DNA of 64,000 nt. Origin: Granulosicoccus sp036478595 (GTDB lineage Bacteria > Pseudomonadota > Gammaproteobacteria > Granulosicoccales > Granulosicoccaceae). The notes beneath the pieces were generated by a model. That model saw only the letters and a list, made by a program, of their open reading frames with translations. It had not been told where the DNA came from and made no database searches. The translations under genes and the position numbers were made by a program. The stretch lies in contig JAZGEF010000073.1 of the NCBI GenBank assembly GCA_036478595.1, forward strand, positions 62,001-126,000. The letters run 5' to 3'. Shown here piece after piece: positions 9,013 to 17,360 of the stretch (the first letter of the stretch is position 1; each line of letters starts with the position of its first letter).

Positions 9013-9031
9013 AACCCTTCGTACGGGTTTT
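9013..9031 (+). terminator. Possible terminator after tRNA-Thr
   Basis: AACCC (9013-9017) and GGGTT (9025-9029) form a 5-bp stem with a 7-base loop followed by a short T run, 20 bases past the tRNA 3' end. The stem is short and the T run brief, so it would be a weak terminator. Confidence 0.4.
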
Positions 9032-9281
9032 GGCACTATTTAACGCCCATTCAGCTCAATTCGCCCCAACATAACTGAAGCCTGTTAGGGGCTTGCGTAC
9101 GCGTGGATAGACGATCGACGTGCTTTGCAGGCTTTATGAGCCCGTTGTTTCAGGAGGTGGTTACCTCAGCCGATGATAAGGCGGCTTTAGTCAACTTTGC
9201 CGAAAAATGTTGGTGATATGATGCCGCATGGCTAGGCTTGGGCCGCAGCTACCCCTTTATTAGAATTATCGGAGTTTGACT

Positions 9282-11438
9282 ATGTTGTATGAAGGCAAGG
9301 CGTTCTTTCTCAGCCGAGAAAACAATACGCTTGAGTTACGCTTTGACAGTCAGGACGACAAGGTCAATGTGTTCAACGCAACGGCGTTAGCCGAGCTCAA
9401 TGAAGCTATTGATGTGGTTGCAGCGCAAACCGGGGTTGATGGTTTGATCATGAGCAGTGGCAAATCTGTATTTGTTGCTGGCGCTGACATCACTGAGTTT
9501 TTAACCTACTTCAAAGAACCGGACGAAAAACTACAGGCGCTATTAAACAACGCTAATTTTTTGTTTAATCGAATCGAGGATCTACCTTTTCCCACGGTTG
9601 CTGCCATCAACGGTGAGGCACAGGGTGGTGGTTTTGAATATTGCTTAGCCTGTGATTTTCGCATCGCAAGCGGTGGTGCTCGCATGGGCTTGCCAGAAGT
9701 GAAGCTTGGCATCATGCCTGGCTGGGGTGGCTCAGTGAGGTTAAGCAGGATTATCGGTGTTGATAACGCTGTGGAATGGATGTGCACAGGCGCATCCAAA
9801 AAAGCGGCCGCAGCCTTAGCTGATGGTGCCATTGATGCCGTAGTTGCCGACGATGCCTTGATTGCATCGGCGCAATCAATCATTGATCAATGCAAAGTGG
9901 GCAAGCTGGATAACATCGAGCGCCGCACTACTAAAAAAGGCCCATTGACGTTGCCACCAATGGAGCTAACCATGGCGCTTGAATCTGCCAAAGGTGTGGT
10001 GGGTGCAAAAGCGGGCCCGCATTACCCATCACCAATGACCATCATCAACACGATTGGCAAGCATGCTGATAAATCGCGTGATGATGCACTGCTTGTTGAG
10101 AGCGCAAGTTTTATCAAACTGGCTAAAACTGATGTGGCTGAAAGCCTGGTGGGCATCTTCTTAAAAGATCAAGGCTTAAAACGCATCTCGCGCAAACACG
10201 CAAAGGCTGCGCGTAAAGTGGATCAGTCTGCTGTGCTGGGTGCTGGCATTATGGGCGGCGGCGTGGCTTATCAATCAGCGTCAAACGGTGTGCCGATTGT
10301 GATGAAAGATATTCGCCAAGAAGCACTTGATGACGGATTGGAAGAAGCCGGCAAGTTGCTTAAAAAACAAATGCAGCGGGGCAAGCTAAAGCCTGAAGGC
10401 ATGGCTGACATACTCAATGCGATACAACCGGCACTGAGTTACGGCGAATTTAAAAACGTTGATTTGATTGTAGAGGCGGTTGTTGAAAACCCCAAAATTA
10501 AAGCGGCTGTGTTGGCAGAAGTTGAGGGCCAAGTGACCGATGACACCATCATTACGACCAACACTTCAACCATCTCGGTTAACTTGCTTTCAGATGCGCT
10601 AAAGCGGCCCGAGAATTTTTGTGGTATGCACTTTTTCAACCCTGTGCACCGCATGCCATTGGTTGAAGTCATTCGTTCCAAAGACTCTTCTGATATCGCC
10701 ATCGCTACCACGGTGGCCTACGCCCTGGCTTTGCGAAAAACACCAATCGTTGTGAATGATTGCCCGGGCTTTTTGGTCAATCGAATACTGTTTGCCTACT
10801 TCACAGGCTTTAGCCAGTTAATCAGCGACGGCGCTGACTTTGTCGCGGTTGATAAAACACTGGAAAAATTTGGTTGGCCTATGGGGCCTGCGTATCTTTT
10901 AGATGTTGTGGGCATGGATACCGCTAAGCATGCGTCCGCGGTTATGGCCGAAGGCTTCCCCGATCGCATGAGTAGCGATGGCGATACCATTATTGATGCT
11001 TTGTACAACGCAGAGCGTTTAGGACAGAAAAACGGCAAGGGCTTTTACCAATACATTATTGATAGAAAGGGTAAGCCCCAAAAAACTGCGGACGAAGCAG
11101 TTATACCGTTGATCAATGCAGTACAAAAAACAGCTAAAGACTTTACCGAAGAAGAGATTCTGGATCGCCTGATGATACCACTGTGCATTGAATCGGCGCG
11201 CTGTGTTGAAGACAACATCGTTGATTCGGTGGCTGAGGCTGATATGGGGCTGGTATACGGAATTGGTTTTCCGCCGTTTAGAGGGGGTGCCTTGCACTAT
11301 GTTGATAAAATCGGCCTGACTGAATTTTGCAAGCGAGCTGATGCGTTAAGCGCACTTGGCTCTTTGTACACACCCACCGAAAAAATGCGCGACATGGCCG
11401 CCAAGGGCATTGGTTTTTATTCAGGAGACAAGGCATGA
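9282..11438 (+). CDS. fadB: Fatty acid oxidation complex alpha subunit (enoyl-CoA hydratase / 3-hydroxyacyl-CoA dehydrogenase)
   Basis: Performs the two middle steps of fatty-acid beta-oxidation as part of the FadB2-FadA2 complex. About 718 residues from ATG 9282, near E. coli FadB (729). The MLY N-terminus matches FadB; an upstream TTG at 9276 is less likely, and GGAG lies 7 bases before the ATG. The hydratase domain (1-about 190) carries INGEAQGGGFEY and LPEVKLGIMPGWGG with both catalytic Glu positions. The NAD-binding Rossmann motif VLGAGIMGGG is near residue 317. HFFNPVHRMPLVE near residue 449 holds the dehydrogenase His. fadA follows with a 4-base overlap. I could not find a FadR or PsrA operator in the 280 bases upstream. 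Confidence 0.95.
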   Translation: MLYEGKAFFLSRENNTLELRFDSQDDKVNVFNATALAELNEAIDVVAAQTGVDGLIMSSGKSVFVAGADITEFLTYFKEPDEKLQALLNNANFLFNRIEDLPFPTVAAINGEAQGGGFEYCLACDFRIASGGARMGLPEVKLGIMPGWGGSVRLSRIIGVDNAVEWMCTGASKKAAAALADGAIDAVVADDALIASAQSIIDQCKVGKLDNIERRTTKKGPLTLPPMELTMALESAKGVVGAKAGPHYPSPMTIINTIGKHADKSRDDALLVESASFIKLAKTDVAESLVGIFLKDQGLKRISRKHAKAARKVDQSAVLGAGIMGGGVAYQSASNGVPIVMKDIRQEALDDGLEEAGKLLKKQMQRGKLKPEGMADILNAIQPALSYGEFKNVDLIVEAVVENPKIKAAVLAEVEGQVTDDTIITTNTSTISVNLLSDALKRPENFCGMHFFNPVHRMPLVEVIRSKDSSDIAIATTVAYALALRKTPIVVNDCPGFLVNRILFAYFTGFSQLISDGADFVAVDKTLEKFGWPMGPAYLLDVVGMDTAKHASAVMAEGFPDRMSSDGDTIIDALYNAERLGQKNGKGFYQYIIDRKGKPQKTADEAVIPLINAVQKTAKDFTEEEILDRLMIPLCIESARCVEDNIVDSVAEADMGLVYGIGFPPFRGGALHYVDKIGLTEFCKRADALSALGSLYTPTEKMRDMAAKGIGFYSGDKA

Positions 11439-12613
11439 ATATGCAAGACAACGACGTCGTAATCATCGATGGCGTGCGATCACCAATGGGTCGTTCGAAA
11501 GGCGGCGGCTTCGTTAATGTTCGTGCAGAGAACCTATCGGCAGCTTTGGTTGAAGCGTTATTTGAACGCAACCCAATGTGCGATAAGGCGGATGTTGAAG
11601 ATGTGGTTTGGGGTTGCGTTAACCAAACTCTAGAGCAGGGCTTTAACGTTGCCCGCTCTGTTGGTTTGATGGCAGGTTTGCCTAAGGGAGTCGCTGCTCA
11701 AACGGTCAGCCGCTTATGCGGCTCCTCAATGAGTGCATTGCACATTGCGGCACAAGGCATCATGACGGGTTACGGTGATGTATTTGTTGTCGGTGGGGTA
11801 GAGCACATGCAGCATGTAAACATGATGCACGGCGTGGATATCAACCCAGCGATGAGCCGATATGCGGCAAAGGGCTCGATGATGATGGGCTTAACCGCTG
11901 AGCTATTAGGCCAGGTACATGGCATTAAGCGTGAAGATATGGATGCATTTGCTTTGCGCTCACATAAGCGTGCTCAAGCAGCCGAAGAGGGTGGCCGATT
12001 TGATAAAGAGATTGTGCCAATACAAGGGCATGATGCCAGCGGTAGCTTAAGCTTAATCGAGCATGACGAAGTGATCCGCAGCGATGCCACGCTTGAAGCC
12101 TTGGCGTCACTAAGGCCTGTGTTTGTGCCTAAAACCGGCACTGTTACTGCAGGTACATCTTCGGCGATCGCTGATGGCGCATCTGCAATGCTGGTGATGT
12201 CGGGAGCTAAGGCGAAAGCCTACGGTGCGACCCCTATTGCGCGTATTAAATCAATGGCAGTGAGTGGATGTGATCCGGCAATCATGGGATACGGCCCTGT
12301 GCCTGCCACAAATAAGGCACTAATGCGCGCCGGCATGAGCATCAGCGATATCGATTACGTTGAGCTAAACGAAGCCTTCGCTGCGCAGTCATTGCCAGTG
12401 CTTAAGGATCTGGGTTTGCTTGATGATATGGATAAAAAAGTTAACTTAAACGGTGGCGCGATTGCATTAGGCCATCCATTGGGTTGCTCAGGTACGCGTA
12501 TCTCAACCACTTTGCTAAACGTGATGGAGCAAAACAACGGTGAGATTGGTTTGGCTACCATGTGTATCGGAATGGGGCAGGGTATTGCCACGGTATTTGA
12601 AAGGTTGAGCTAA
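11435..12613 (+). CDS. fadA: 3-ketoacyl-CoA thiolase (beta subunit of the fatty acid oxidation complex)
   Basis: Cleaves 3-ketoacyl-CoA to acetyl-CoA and a shortened acyl-CoA, the last step of the beta-oxidation cycle. 392 residues, usual length. VSRLCGSSMSAL contains the acyl-accepting Cys95; NEAFAAQ, GHPLGCSG and CIGMGQG provide the other His and Cys catalytic positions. It starts within the fadB stop (ATGA), the usual fadBA coupling. A 29-base palindrome begins 8 bases after its stop and may mark the end of the transcript or a control site for the next gene. Confidence 0.96.
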   Translation: MNMQDNDVVIIDGVRSPMGRSKGGGFVNVRAENLSAALVEALFERNPMCDKADVEDVVWGCVNQTLEQGFNVARSVGLMAGLPKGVAAQTVSRLCGSSMSALHIAAQGIMTGYGDVFVVGGVEHMQHVNMMHGVDINPAMSRYAAKGSMMMGLTAELLGQVHGIKREDMDAFALRSHKRAQAAEEGGRFDKEIVPIQGHDASGSLSLIEHDEVIRSDATLEALASLRPVFVPKTGTVTAGTSSAIADGASAMLVMSGAKAKAYGATPIARIKSMAVSGCDPAIMGYGPVPATNKALMRAGMSISDIDYVELNEAFAAQSLPVLKDLGLLDDMDKKVNLNGGAIALGHPLGCSGTRISTTLLNVMEQNNGEIGLATMCIGMGQGIATVFERLS

Positions 12614-12620
12614 CTGCTGT

Positions 12621-12649
12621 AGTGTCGGTAGTCAATGACTACCGACACT
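12621..12649. promoter_or_regulatory. 29-bp perfect palindrome between fadA and the M20 gene
   Basis: AGTGTCGGTAGTCA (12621-12634) and its exact inverted copy TGACTACCGACACT (12636-12649) flank a single A at 12635. As RNA it would form a 13-bp stem with a 3-base loop. There is no T run, so it is a poor intrinsic terminator. The first possible ATG of the M20 gene (12635-12637) lies exactly at its centre. It may be an operator for a dimeric regulator or an mRNA processing or stability hairpin. Confidence 0.6.
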
Positions 12650-12673
12650 GACTTAGAAAAGTGCCTGGCCTCA

Positions 12674-13951
12674 ATGGGCCAACACATAGAAGCTGCACGT
12701 GATGACCTTATCGCGCTTACTCAACAACTCATTGCCATTCCCACCGTCAACCCGCCAGGGGACGGTTACGCCGTTATTTGTCAGCTCCTCGAACAGCGCT
12801 TAAAGCCGCGAAGCTTTGCTATTGAAAAGGTGCGAGCGATCGGTGCGCTGGGTGATAGTGAAAAATATCCTCGTTGGAATATCATCGCTCGGCATGAAGG
12901 CAGGCATGCGGGCGAGTGTGTTCATTTCAATTCACACACCGACGTAGTAGAGCCTGGCGAAAACTGGACCTTCGACCCATTTGGAGGTGAGGTTCATGAC
13001 GGCAAAGTTTATGGTCGTGGTGCCTGCGATATGAAGGGTGGTTTAGCGTCCTCGATCATCGCTTGCGAAGCATTTATCGATAGCTTTCCTAACTATCACG
13101 GCGCAATAGAAATTTCCGGCACTGCAGATGAAGAGTCTGGCGGATTTGGTGGCGTGGCTTATCTTGCAGAGCAAGGCTGGTTTGATCCTATGCGAGTGCA
13201 GCATGTAATTATCCCCGAACCATTAAACAAAGATCGGATTTGCCTTGGGCATCGTGGTGTGTGGTGGGCAGAAATTGAAACTCATGGGCACATCGCGCAT
13301 GGCTCAATGCCGTTTCTCGGCGATTGTGCTATCAGGCATATGGGTGAGGTTGTTAGCACGATGGAAGATTCCTTATTTCCACTGCTTGCCACTAAACAAA
13401 CCGAGATGCCAGTCGTGCCGCCAGCAGCACGTCAATCCACGCTCAATATTAATTCGATACACGGTGGTTTGGCTGAGCCTGAAGCTGGCTACACCGGCAT
13501 GCCCTCGGCGTTGGTGGCAGATCGGTGTCGTATGGTGATCGACCGGCGTTATTTGATGGAAGAAACGCTTGATGAAGTGAGATCCGAAGTGGGTGATCTG
13601 CTTGAAGGTATTAAGGAACGTTGCGATACCTTTAGTTATTCGATAAAAGATCTTTTCAGTGTGCTGCCTACCATGACTGACAAAGATGCGCCTGTCGTTG
13701 GTGCGGTGGCAGATGCAATACGTGAGCAACTTGGCCGTGACCCAGAATACGTCATATCTCCGGGTACTTATGATCAAAAGCATATAGATCGCATTGGAAA
13801 GCTAAAAAATTGTATCGCTTACGGGCCTGGCATACTCGATTTGGCCCATCAGCCTGACGAATATGTGGGAATTCAGGATATGATTGACTCAGCCCATGTA
13901 ATGGGCCGGACGCTTGCCCAGCTATTGGCAACACCCACTGGCAATCACTAA
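12674..13951 (+). CDS. M20 family metallohydrolase (ArgE/DapE/ACY1-like)
   Basis: A cytoplasmic two-zinc amidohydrolase that would remove an acyl group or cleave a small peptide-like amide. The zinc motifs are all present: NSHTDVVEPGENW, GACDMKGG and ADEESGG with the general-base Glu, then a dimerisation lid and a final His region near LAHQPDEYVG. The start is uncertain. ATG 12635 (438 residues) lies at the centre of a palindrome with no Shine-Dalgarno; ATG 12674 (425 residues) fits the family N-terminus better, so I use that. Substrate cannot be set from sequence: ArgE, DapE and aminoacylase share these motifs. It sits 20 bases before a peptide-type ABC importer and probably acts on what that imports. 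Confidence 0.85.
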   Translation: MGQHIEAARDDLIALTQQLIAIPTVNPPGDGYAVICQLLEQRLKPRSFAIEKVRAIGALGDSEKYPRWNIIARHEGRHAGECVHFNSHTDVVEPGENWTFDPFGGEVHDGKVYGRGACDMKGGLASSIIACEAFIDSFPNYHGAIEISGTADEESGGFGGVAYLAEQGWFDPMRVQHVIIPEPLNKDRICLGHRGVWWAEIETHGHIAHGSMPFLGDCAIRHMGEVVSTMEDSLFPLLATKQTEMPVVPPAARQSTLNINSIHGGLAEPEAGYTGMPSALVADRCRMVIDRRYLMEETLDEVRSEVGDLLEGIKERCDTFSYSIKDLFSVLPTMTDKDAPVVGAVADAIREQLGRDPEYVISPGTYDQKHIDRIGKLKNCIAYGPGILDLAHQPDEYVGIQDMIDSAHVMGRTLAQLLATPTGNH

Positions 13952-13971
13952 CAATAACGCGGAGAACACCT

Positions 13972-15522
13972 GTGGCAATTTTTTTTTCGATAGATGCTTT
14001 TTCGAGATACATGAGCACGAATATGAAACGACACTCACGTGGACTGCGCATTAGTGCAGTGCTTGTTCTGGCTTTTGCCAGTGTTATGACGATGGGTAAT
14101 GCACAAGCAGCTCGTACTGACATAACGGTAGGTATGCAGCTTGAGCCGCCTAATCTCGATCCAACGGGCGCTGCCGCGGCAGCGATTGATGAAGTGGTCT
14201 ACGCCAATGTGTTTGAAGGCTTAACGCGTTTTGGCTCTAATGGCAGCGTTAATCCGGCGTTGGCAAGCGAATGGTCGGTTAGCGATGATGGCAAAACCTA
14301 CACTTTTACGTTGCAAGAGGGCGTGAAGTTTCATGATGGTGCTGACTTTACAGCAGAAGATGTGAAATTTTCGCTAGACAGAGCGCGCGGTGAAACCTCA
14401 ACCAATGCGCAAAAGCAATTGTTCGCCAATATCGATAGCGTAAACGTGATTGATGATCACACGGTTGAGATTGCACTAGTGGCTCGTGATGGCAACTTGT
14501 TGTTTAACCTTGCTTGGGGTGATGCCATTATGGTTGATGAAGCCACCATCGATGATGCAGCAATAATGCCTGTTGGCACGGGCCCGTTTACGTTTGCTAA
14601 CTGGGTGCAGGGCGATAAAATCGAGCTGGCCAAAAACCCTAACTACTGGGGTGTACCAGCCAAGCTGGATAAGGTTGTGTTTAAATTTATCAGCGATCCA
14701 ACCGCAGCATTCGCTGCGACTATGTCTGGCGATGTCGATACATTCCCAGTTTTCCCCGCGCCCGAAAACCTAGCGCAGTTTGACGCTGACCCGCGTTTTA
14801 GTGTGTTGCTGGGTTCAACTGAGGGCGAAACAATACTTTCCATTAATAACCAGCTAGCCCCGCTTGATGATGTGCGTGTGCGTAAAGCGATAGCCCACGC
14901 GATTGATCGCTCGGCGATTATCGATGGTGCGATGTTTGGTTACGGCACACCAATAGGCTCTCACTTTGCGCCACATAACCCAGCGTATATCGATCTAACG
15001 GCTAATTCGCAATTCGATCCGGCCTTGTCAAAAAAGTTATTGGCGGAAGCTGGCCTAGCTGACGGTTTTACCACCACGCTTAAATTGCCACCACCTTCTT
15101 ATGCACGTCGTGGCGGTGAGATCATTGCAGCCCAACTGCGTGAGGTGGGCATTAATGTTGAAATCAGCAACCTTGAATGGGCGCAGTGGTTGGAGCAGGT
15201 GTTTAGAGGTAAAGACTATGGCCTAACCATCGTATCGCACACTGAGCCCATGGATATCAATATTTACGCCAAGCCCAGTTACTACTTTCAATATGACAAC
15301 ATGTCGTTCCAGGCTTTGATGGCCGCGTTCAATACGCAAACTGACCCAGCGCGCCGCACCGTGATGTTGCAACAGGCGCAAACCATCATCTCAGAAGATT
15401 ACGTCAACGGATTTTTATTCCAACTGGCCAAAACTGGCGTTGCCAATGCTAAAATTAAAGGGCTATGGAAAAATTCGCCCACCCAAGCGAATGACATGAC
15501 AGGGGTTTATTGGGAAGATTAA
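13972..15522 (+). CDS. ABC transporter periplasmic substrate-binding protein, family 5 (peptide/opine type)
   Basis: Binds the solute in the periplasm and hands it to the permeases encoded downstream. The family 5 fold is clear: LEPPNLDPTGAA after the signal peptide, the VYANVFEGLTRF and SDDGKTYTFTLQEGVKFHDG block (about 63-125), and DVRVRKAIAHAIDR in the second lobe. GTG 13972 has a good GGAG 7 bases upstream and gives 516 residues; ATG 14011 would give a cleaner signal peptide (ending near GNAQA). I keep the GTG because of its ribosome site, with doubt. Family 5 proteins carry oligopeptides, opines, nickel or glutathione, and the ligand here is not deducible. A hairpin follows the gene. Confidence 0.9.
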   Translation: MAIFFSIDAFSRYMSTNMKRHSRGLRISAVLVLAFASVMTMGNAQAARTDITVGMQLEPPNLDPTGAAAAAIDEVVYANVFEGLTRFGSNGSVNPALASEWSVSDDGKTYTFTLQEGVKFHDGADFTAEDVKFSLDRARGETSTNAQKQLFANIDSVNVIDDHTVEIALVARDGNLLFNLAWGDAIMVDEATIDDAAIMPVGTGPFTFANWVQGDKIELAKNPNYWGVPAKLDKVVFKFISDPTAAFAATMSGDVDTFPVFPAPENLAQFDADPRFSVLLGSTEGETILSINNQLAPLDDVRVRKAIAHAIDRSAIIDGAMFGYGTPIGSHFAPHNPAYIDLTANSQFDPALSKKLLAEAGLADGFTTTLKLPPPSYARRGGEIIAAQLREVGINVEISNLEWAQWLEQVFRGKDYGLTIVSHTEPMDINIYAKPSYYFQYDNMSFQALMAAFNTQTDPARRTVMLQQAQTIISEDYVNGFLFQLAKTGVANAKIKGLWKNSPTQANDMTGVYWED

Positions 15523-15566
15523 AACCACTAATAACTATTACTACAACGATCCTTAATAATAAAACG

Positions 15567-15597
15567 ACGGCGTGCTAACAACACGCCGTTCTTGTTT
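15567..15597 (+). terminator. Hairpin attenuator between binding-protein and permease genes
   Basis: ACGGCGTG (15567-15574) and CACGCCGT (15582-15589) form an 8-bp stem with a 7-base loop followed by TTCTTGTTT. It lies 45 bases past the binding-protein stop and ends just before the permease ATG. Such partial terminators let the binding protein be made in excess of the membrane parts, and the hairpin would also crowd the permease ribosome site. Confidence 0.55.
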
Positions 15598-16545
15598 ATG
15601 CTCCATTACTTAATCAAGCGCTTAACGTCATTGGTACTAACTTTGTTAGTGGCCAGTGTCGTGCTGTTTGTCACAATCGAAATTGTCCCGGGCGACCCTG
15701 CCTCTTTTATGCTAGGGATAAACGCACAAGCTGAAACCCTGGAAGCTTTACGCACAGAGTTAGGCTTGGATAAAAGTAAGCCGCAACGCTACTGGCAATG
15801 GTTAACCGGCATGCTACAGGGCGACTTTGGTAAGTCGTATACCTATAAAACACCCGTTGCGGCAATGATTGGTGAGCGTATGTGGATCTCCTTGCCACTG
15901 ACGTTATTCGCCTTGTTGATATCGACGTTGATAGCGTTCCCAGCAGGCATTTACGCCGCTAGTCGCCGTGGTCGTATTGGGGATGCGGCGGTAACCGGCA
16001 TGACACAACTTGGCGTTGCTATTCCTAATTTTTGGTTTGCCATGTTGTTGGTATCGTTTTTTGCCATCAAGCTTGGATGGTTTTCTTCGGGTGGATTTAT
16101 TGGCTGGGATCAGGGTTTGCTCGTCGGGCTGAAATCGTTACTGTTACCGGCGATCGCATTGGCGTTGCCGCAGGCAGCAATCCTGACGCGCGTTACGCGT
16201 TCGTCATTGCTTGATGTGTTGAGTGAAGACTACATGCGTACGGCGCGTGCTAAAGGCATGAGCAAGCGCAGCGCGATTTGGCGCCACGGTTTACGTAACG
16301 CAATGATCCCGGTTCTGACCATATTGGGTTTGCAGTTTTCGTTCTTGCTGGCCGGTGCAATCATTATCGAAAAAGTATTCTACCTGCCAGGGCTAGGGCT
16401 GTTGGTGTTTCAAAGCATCGCGCAGCGCGATTTAATCGTGGTGGAAAGCGTGGTGATGCTATTAGTGTTTGCTGTTGTGCTGGTGACGTTTTTGGTTGAT
16501 TTAGCTTACGCGTGGGTTGATCCGCGATTGCGAACACGCTCATGA
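15598..16545 (+). CDS. ABC transporter permease, DppB/OppB-like
   Basis: First inner-membrane permease of the peptide-type importer. About 315 residues from ATG 15598 (MLHYLIKRL, the usual N-terminus), with six membrane segments. The first helix (about 9-30) ends in the family hallmark PGDPASFMLG. The ATPase-contacting EAA loop is RTARAKGMSKRSAIWRHGLRNAMIP in slightly divergent form around residues 215-240. No good Shine-Dalgarno precedes the ATG and a hairpin stands there, so translation may be weak or coupled. It overlaps the next permease gene by 4 bases. Confidence 0.93.
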   Translation: MLHYLIKRLTSLVLTLLVASVVLFVTIEIVPGDPASFMLGINAQAETLEALRTELGLDKSKPQRYWQWLTGMLQGDFGKSYTYKTPVAAMIGERMWISLPLTLFALLISTLIAFPAGIYAASRRGRIGDAAVTGMTQLGVAIPNFWFAMLLVSFFAIKLGWFSSGGFIGWDQGLLVGLKSLLLPAIALALPQAAILTRVTRSSLLDVLSEDYMRTARAKGMSKRSAIWRHGLRNAMIPVLTILGLQFSFLLAGAIIIEKVFYLPGLGLLVFQSIAQRDLIVVESVVMLLVFAVVLVTFLVDLAYAWVDPRLRTRS

Positions 16546-17360
16546 AGCTGCGTACCTTAGTGCCAGGCGCTTTGCTTGTGCTGATATTTCTTAGCGCAGC
16601 GTTGGTGTCGTTTATTTGGACTCCATTCGATGTTACAAAGCTTGATATCCCTAATAAGTTGCAGCCACCCAGTTTAGTGCATTGCTTTGGTACTGATCAA
16701 CTTGGTCGCGATATATTCTCGATGATCATGGTAGGCGCGCGTACGTCAATTGCCGTTGCGTTTATTGCTGTGGGTATTGGCATGTTAGTCGGTGTGCCAC
16801 TTGGTTTGGCGGCAGCTGCCAATCAGGGTAGTTTTATTGATGAGCTGATTATGCGCACCAATGATTTGGTATTTGCCTTTCCTGCATTGTTAATAGCTAT
16901 CATGATTACCGCCGTGTTTGGCCCAGGTGCGGTTAACGCCATAATTGCGATTGGCATATTTAATATACCGGTGTTTGCCAGGCTTACCAGGGGCGCTGCA
17001 TTAAGCTTATGGTCGCGTGAATTTATACTGGCGGCACGGGTAGCGGGTAAACGCGCAGCGCGAATATCGTTTGAACACATATTGCCGAATATTTTAAATT
17101 TACTCATAGTGCAAGGCACCATTCAGTTTTCACTTGGCATTTTGGCTGAAGCCGCCTTGTCGTATATCGGTTTGGGTGCACAACCACCCATACCCAGTTG
17201 GGGGCGCATGCTGGCTGAGAGTCAAACACTGGTATCACTTGCGCCGCATGTGGCGTTATTTCCAGGGTTTGCAATTTTACTTACCGTGCTAGGGCTGAAT
17301 TTATTAGGTGATGCCTTGCGTGACTGGTTTGATCCGCGCTTACAGCGGCTACGAAGTTGA
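16542..17360 (+). CDS. ABC transporter permease, DppC/OppC-like
   Basis: Second permease of the same importer, 272 residues with an N-terminal membrane helix and five more. HCFGTDQLGRDIFSMIMVGARTS is the DppC-family entry motif around residues 47-69, shown here in part as GTDQLGRDIFS. The EAA loop is near ARVAGKRAARISFEHILPN, and the ending LRDWFDPR is characteristic. ATG overlaps the upstream stop and its own stop overlaps the ATPase start, so the three genes are translationally coupled. Confidence 0.93.
   Translation: MKLRTLVPGALLVLIFLSAALVSFIWTPFDVTKLDIPNKLQPPSLVHCFGTDQLGRDIFSMIMVGARTSIAVAFIAVGIGMLVGVPLGLAAAANQGSFIDELIMRTNDLVFAFPALLIAIMITAVFGPGAVNAIIAIGIFNIPVFARLTRGAALSLWSREFILAARVAGKRAARISFEHILPNILNLLIVQGTIQFSLGILAEAALSYIGLGAQPPIPSWGRMLAESQTLVSLAPHVALFPGFAILLTVLGLNLLGDALRDWFDPRLQRLRS

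Noticed and set aside
9136..9216. 26-codon plus-strand ORF in the spacer before fadB (starts MSPLFQEVVTSADDKAALV)
   Set aside because: The Shine-Dalgarno is weak (CAGG only), there is no neighbour overlap, and the length is within what random sequence gives. Kept out of the gene list; conservation in relatives would change this.
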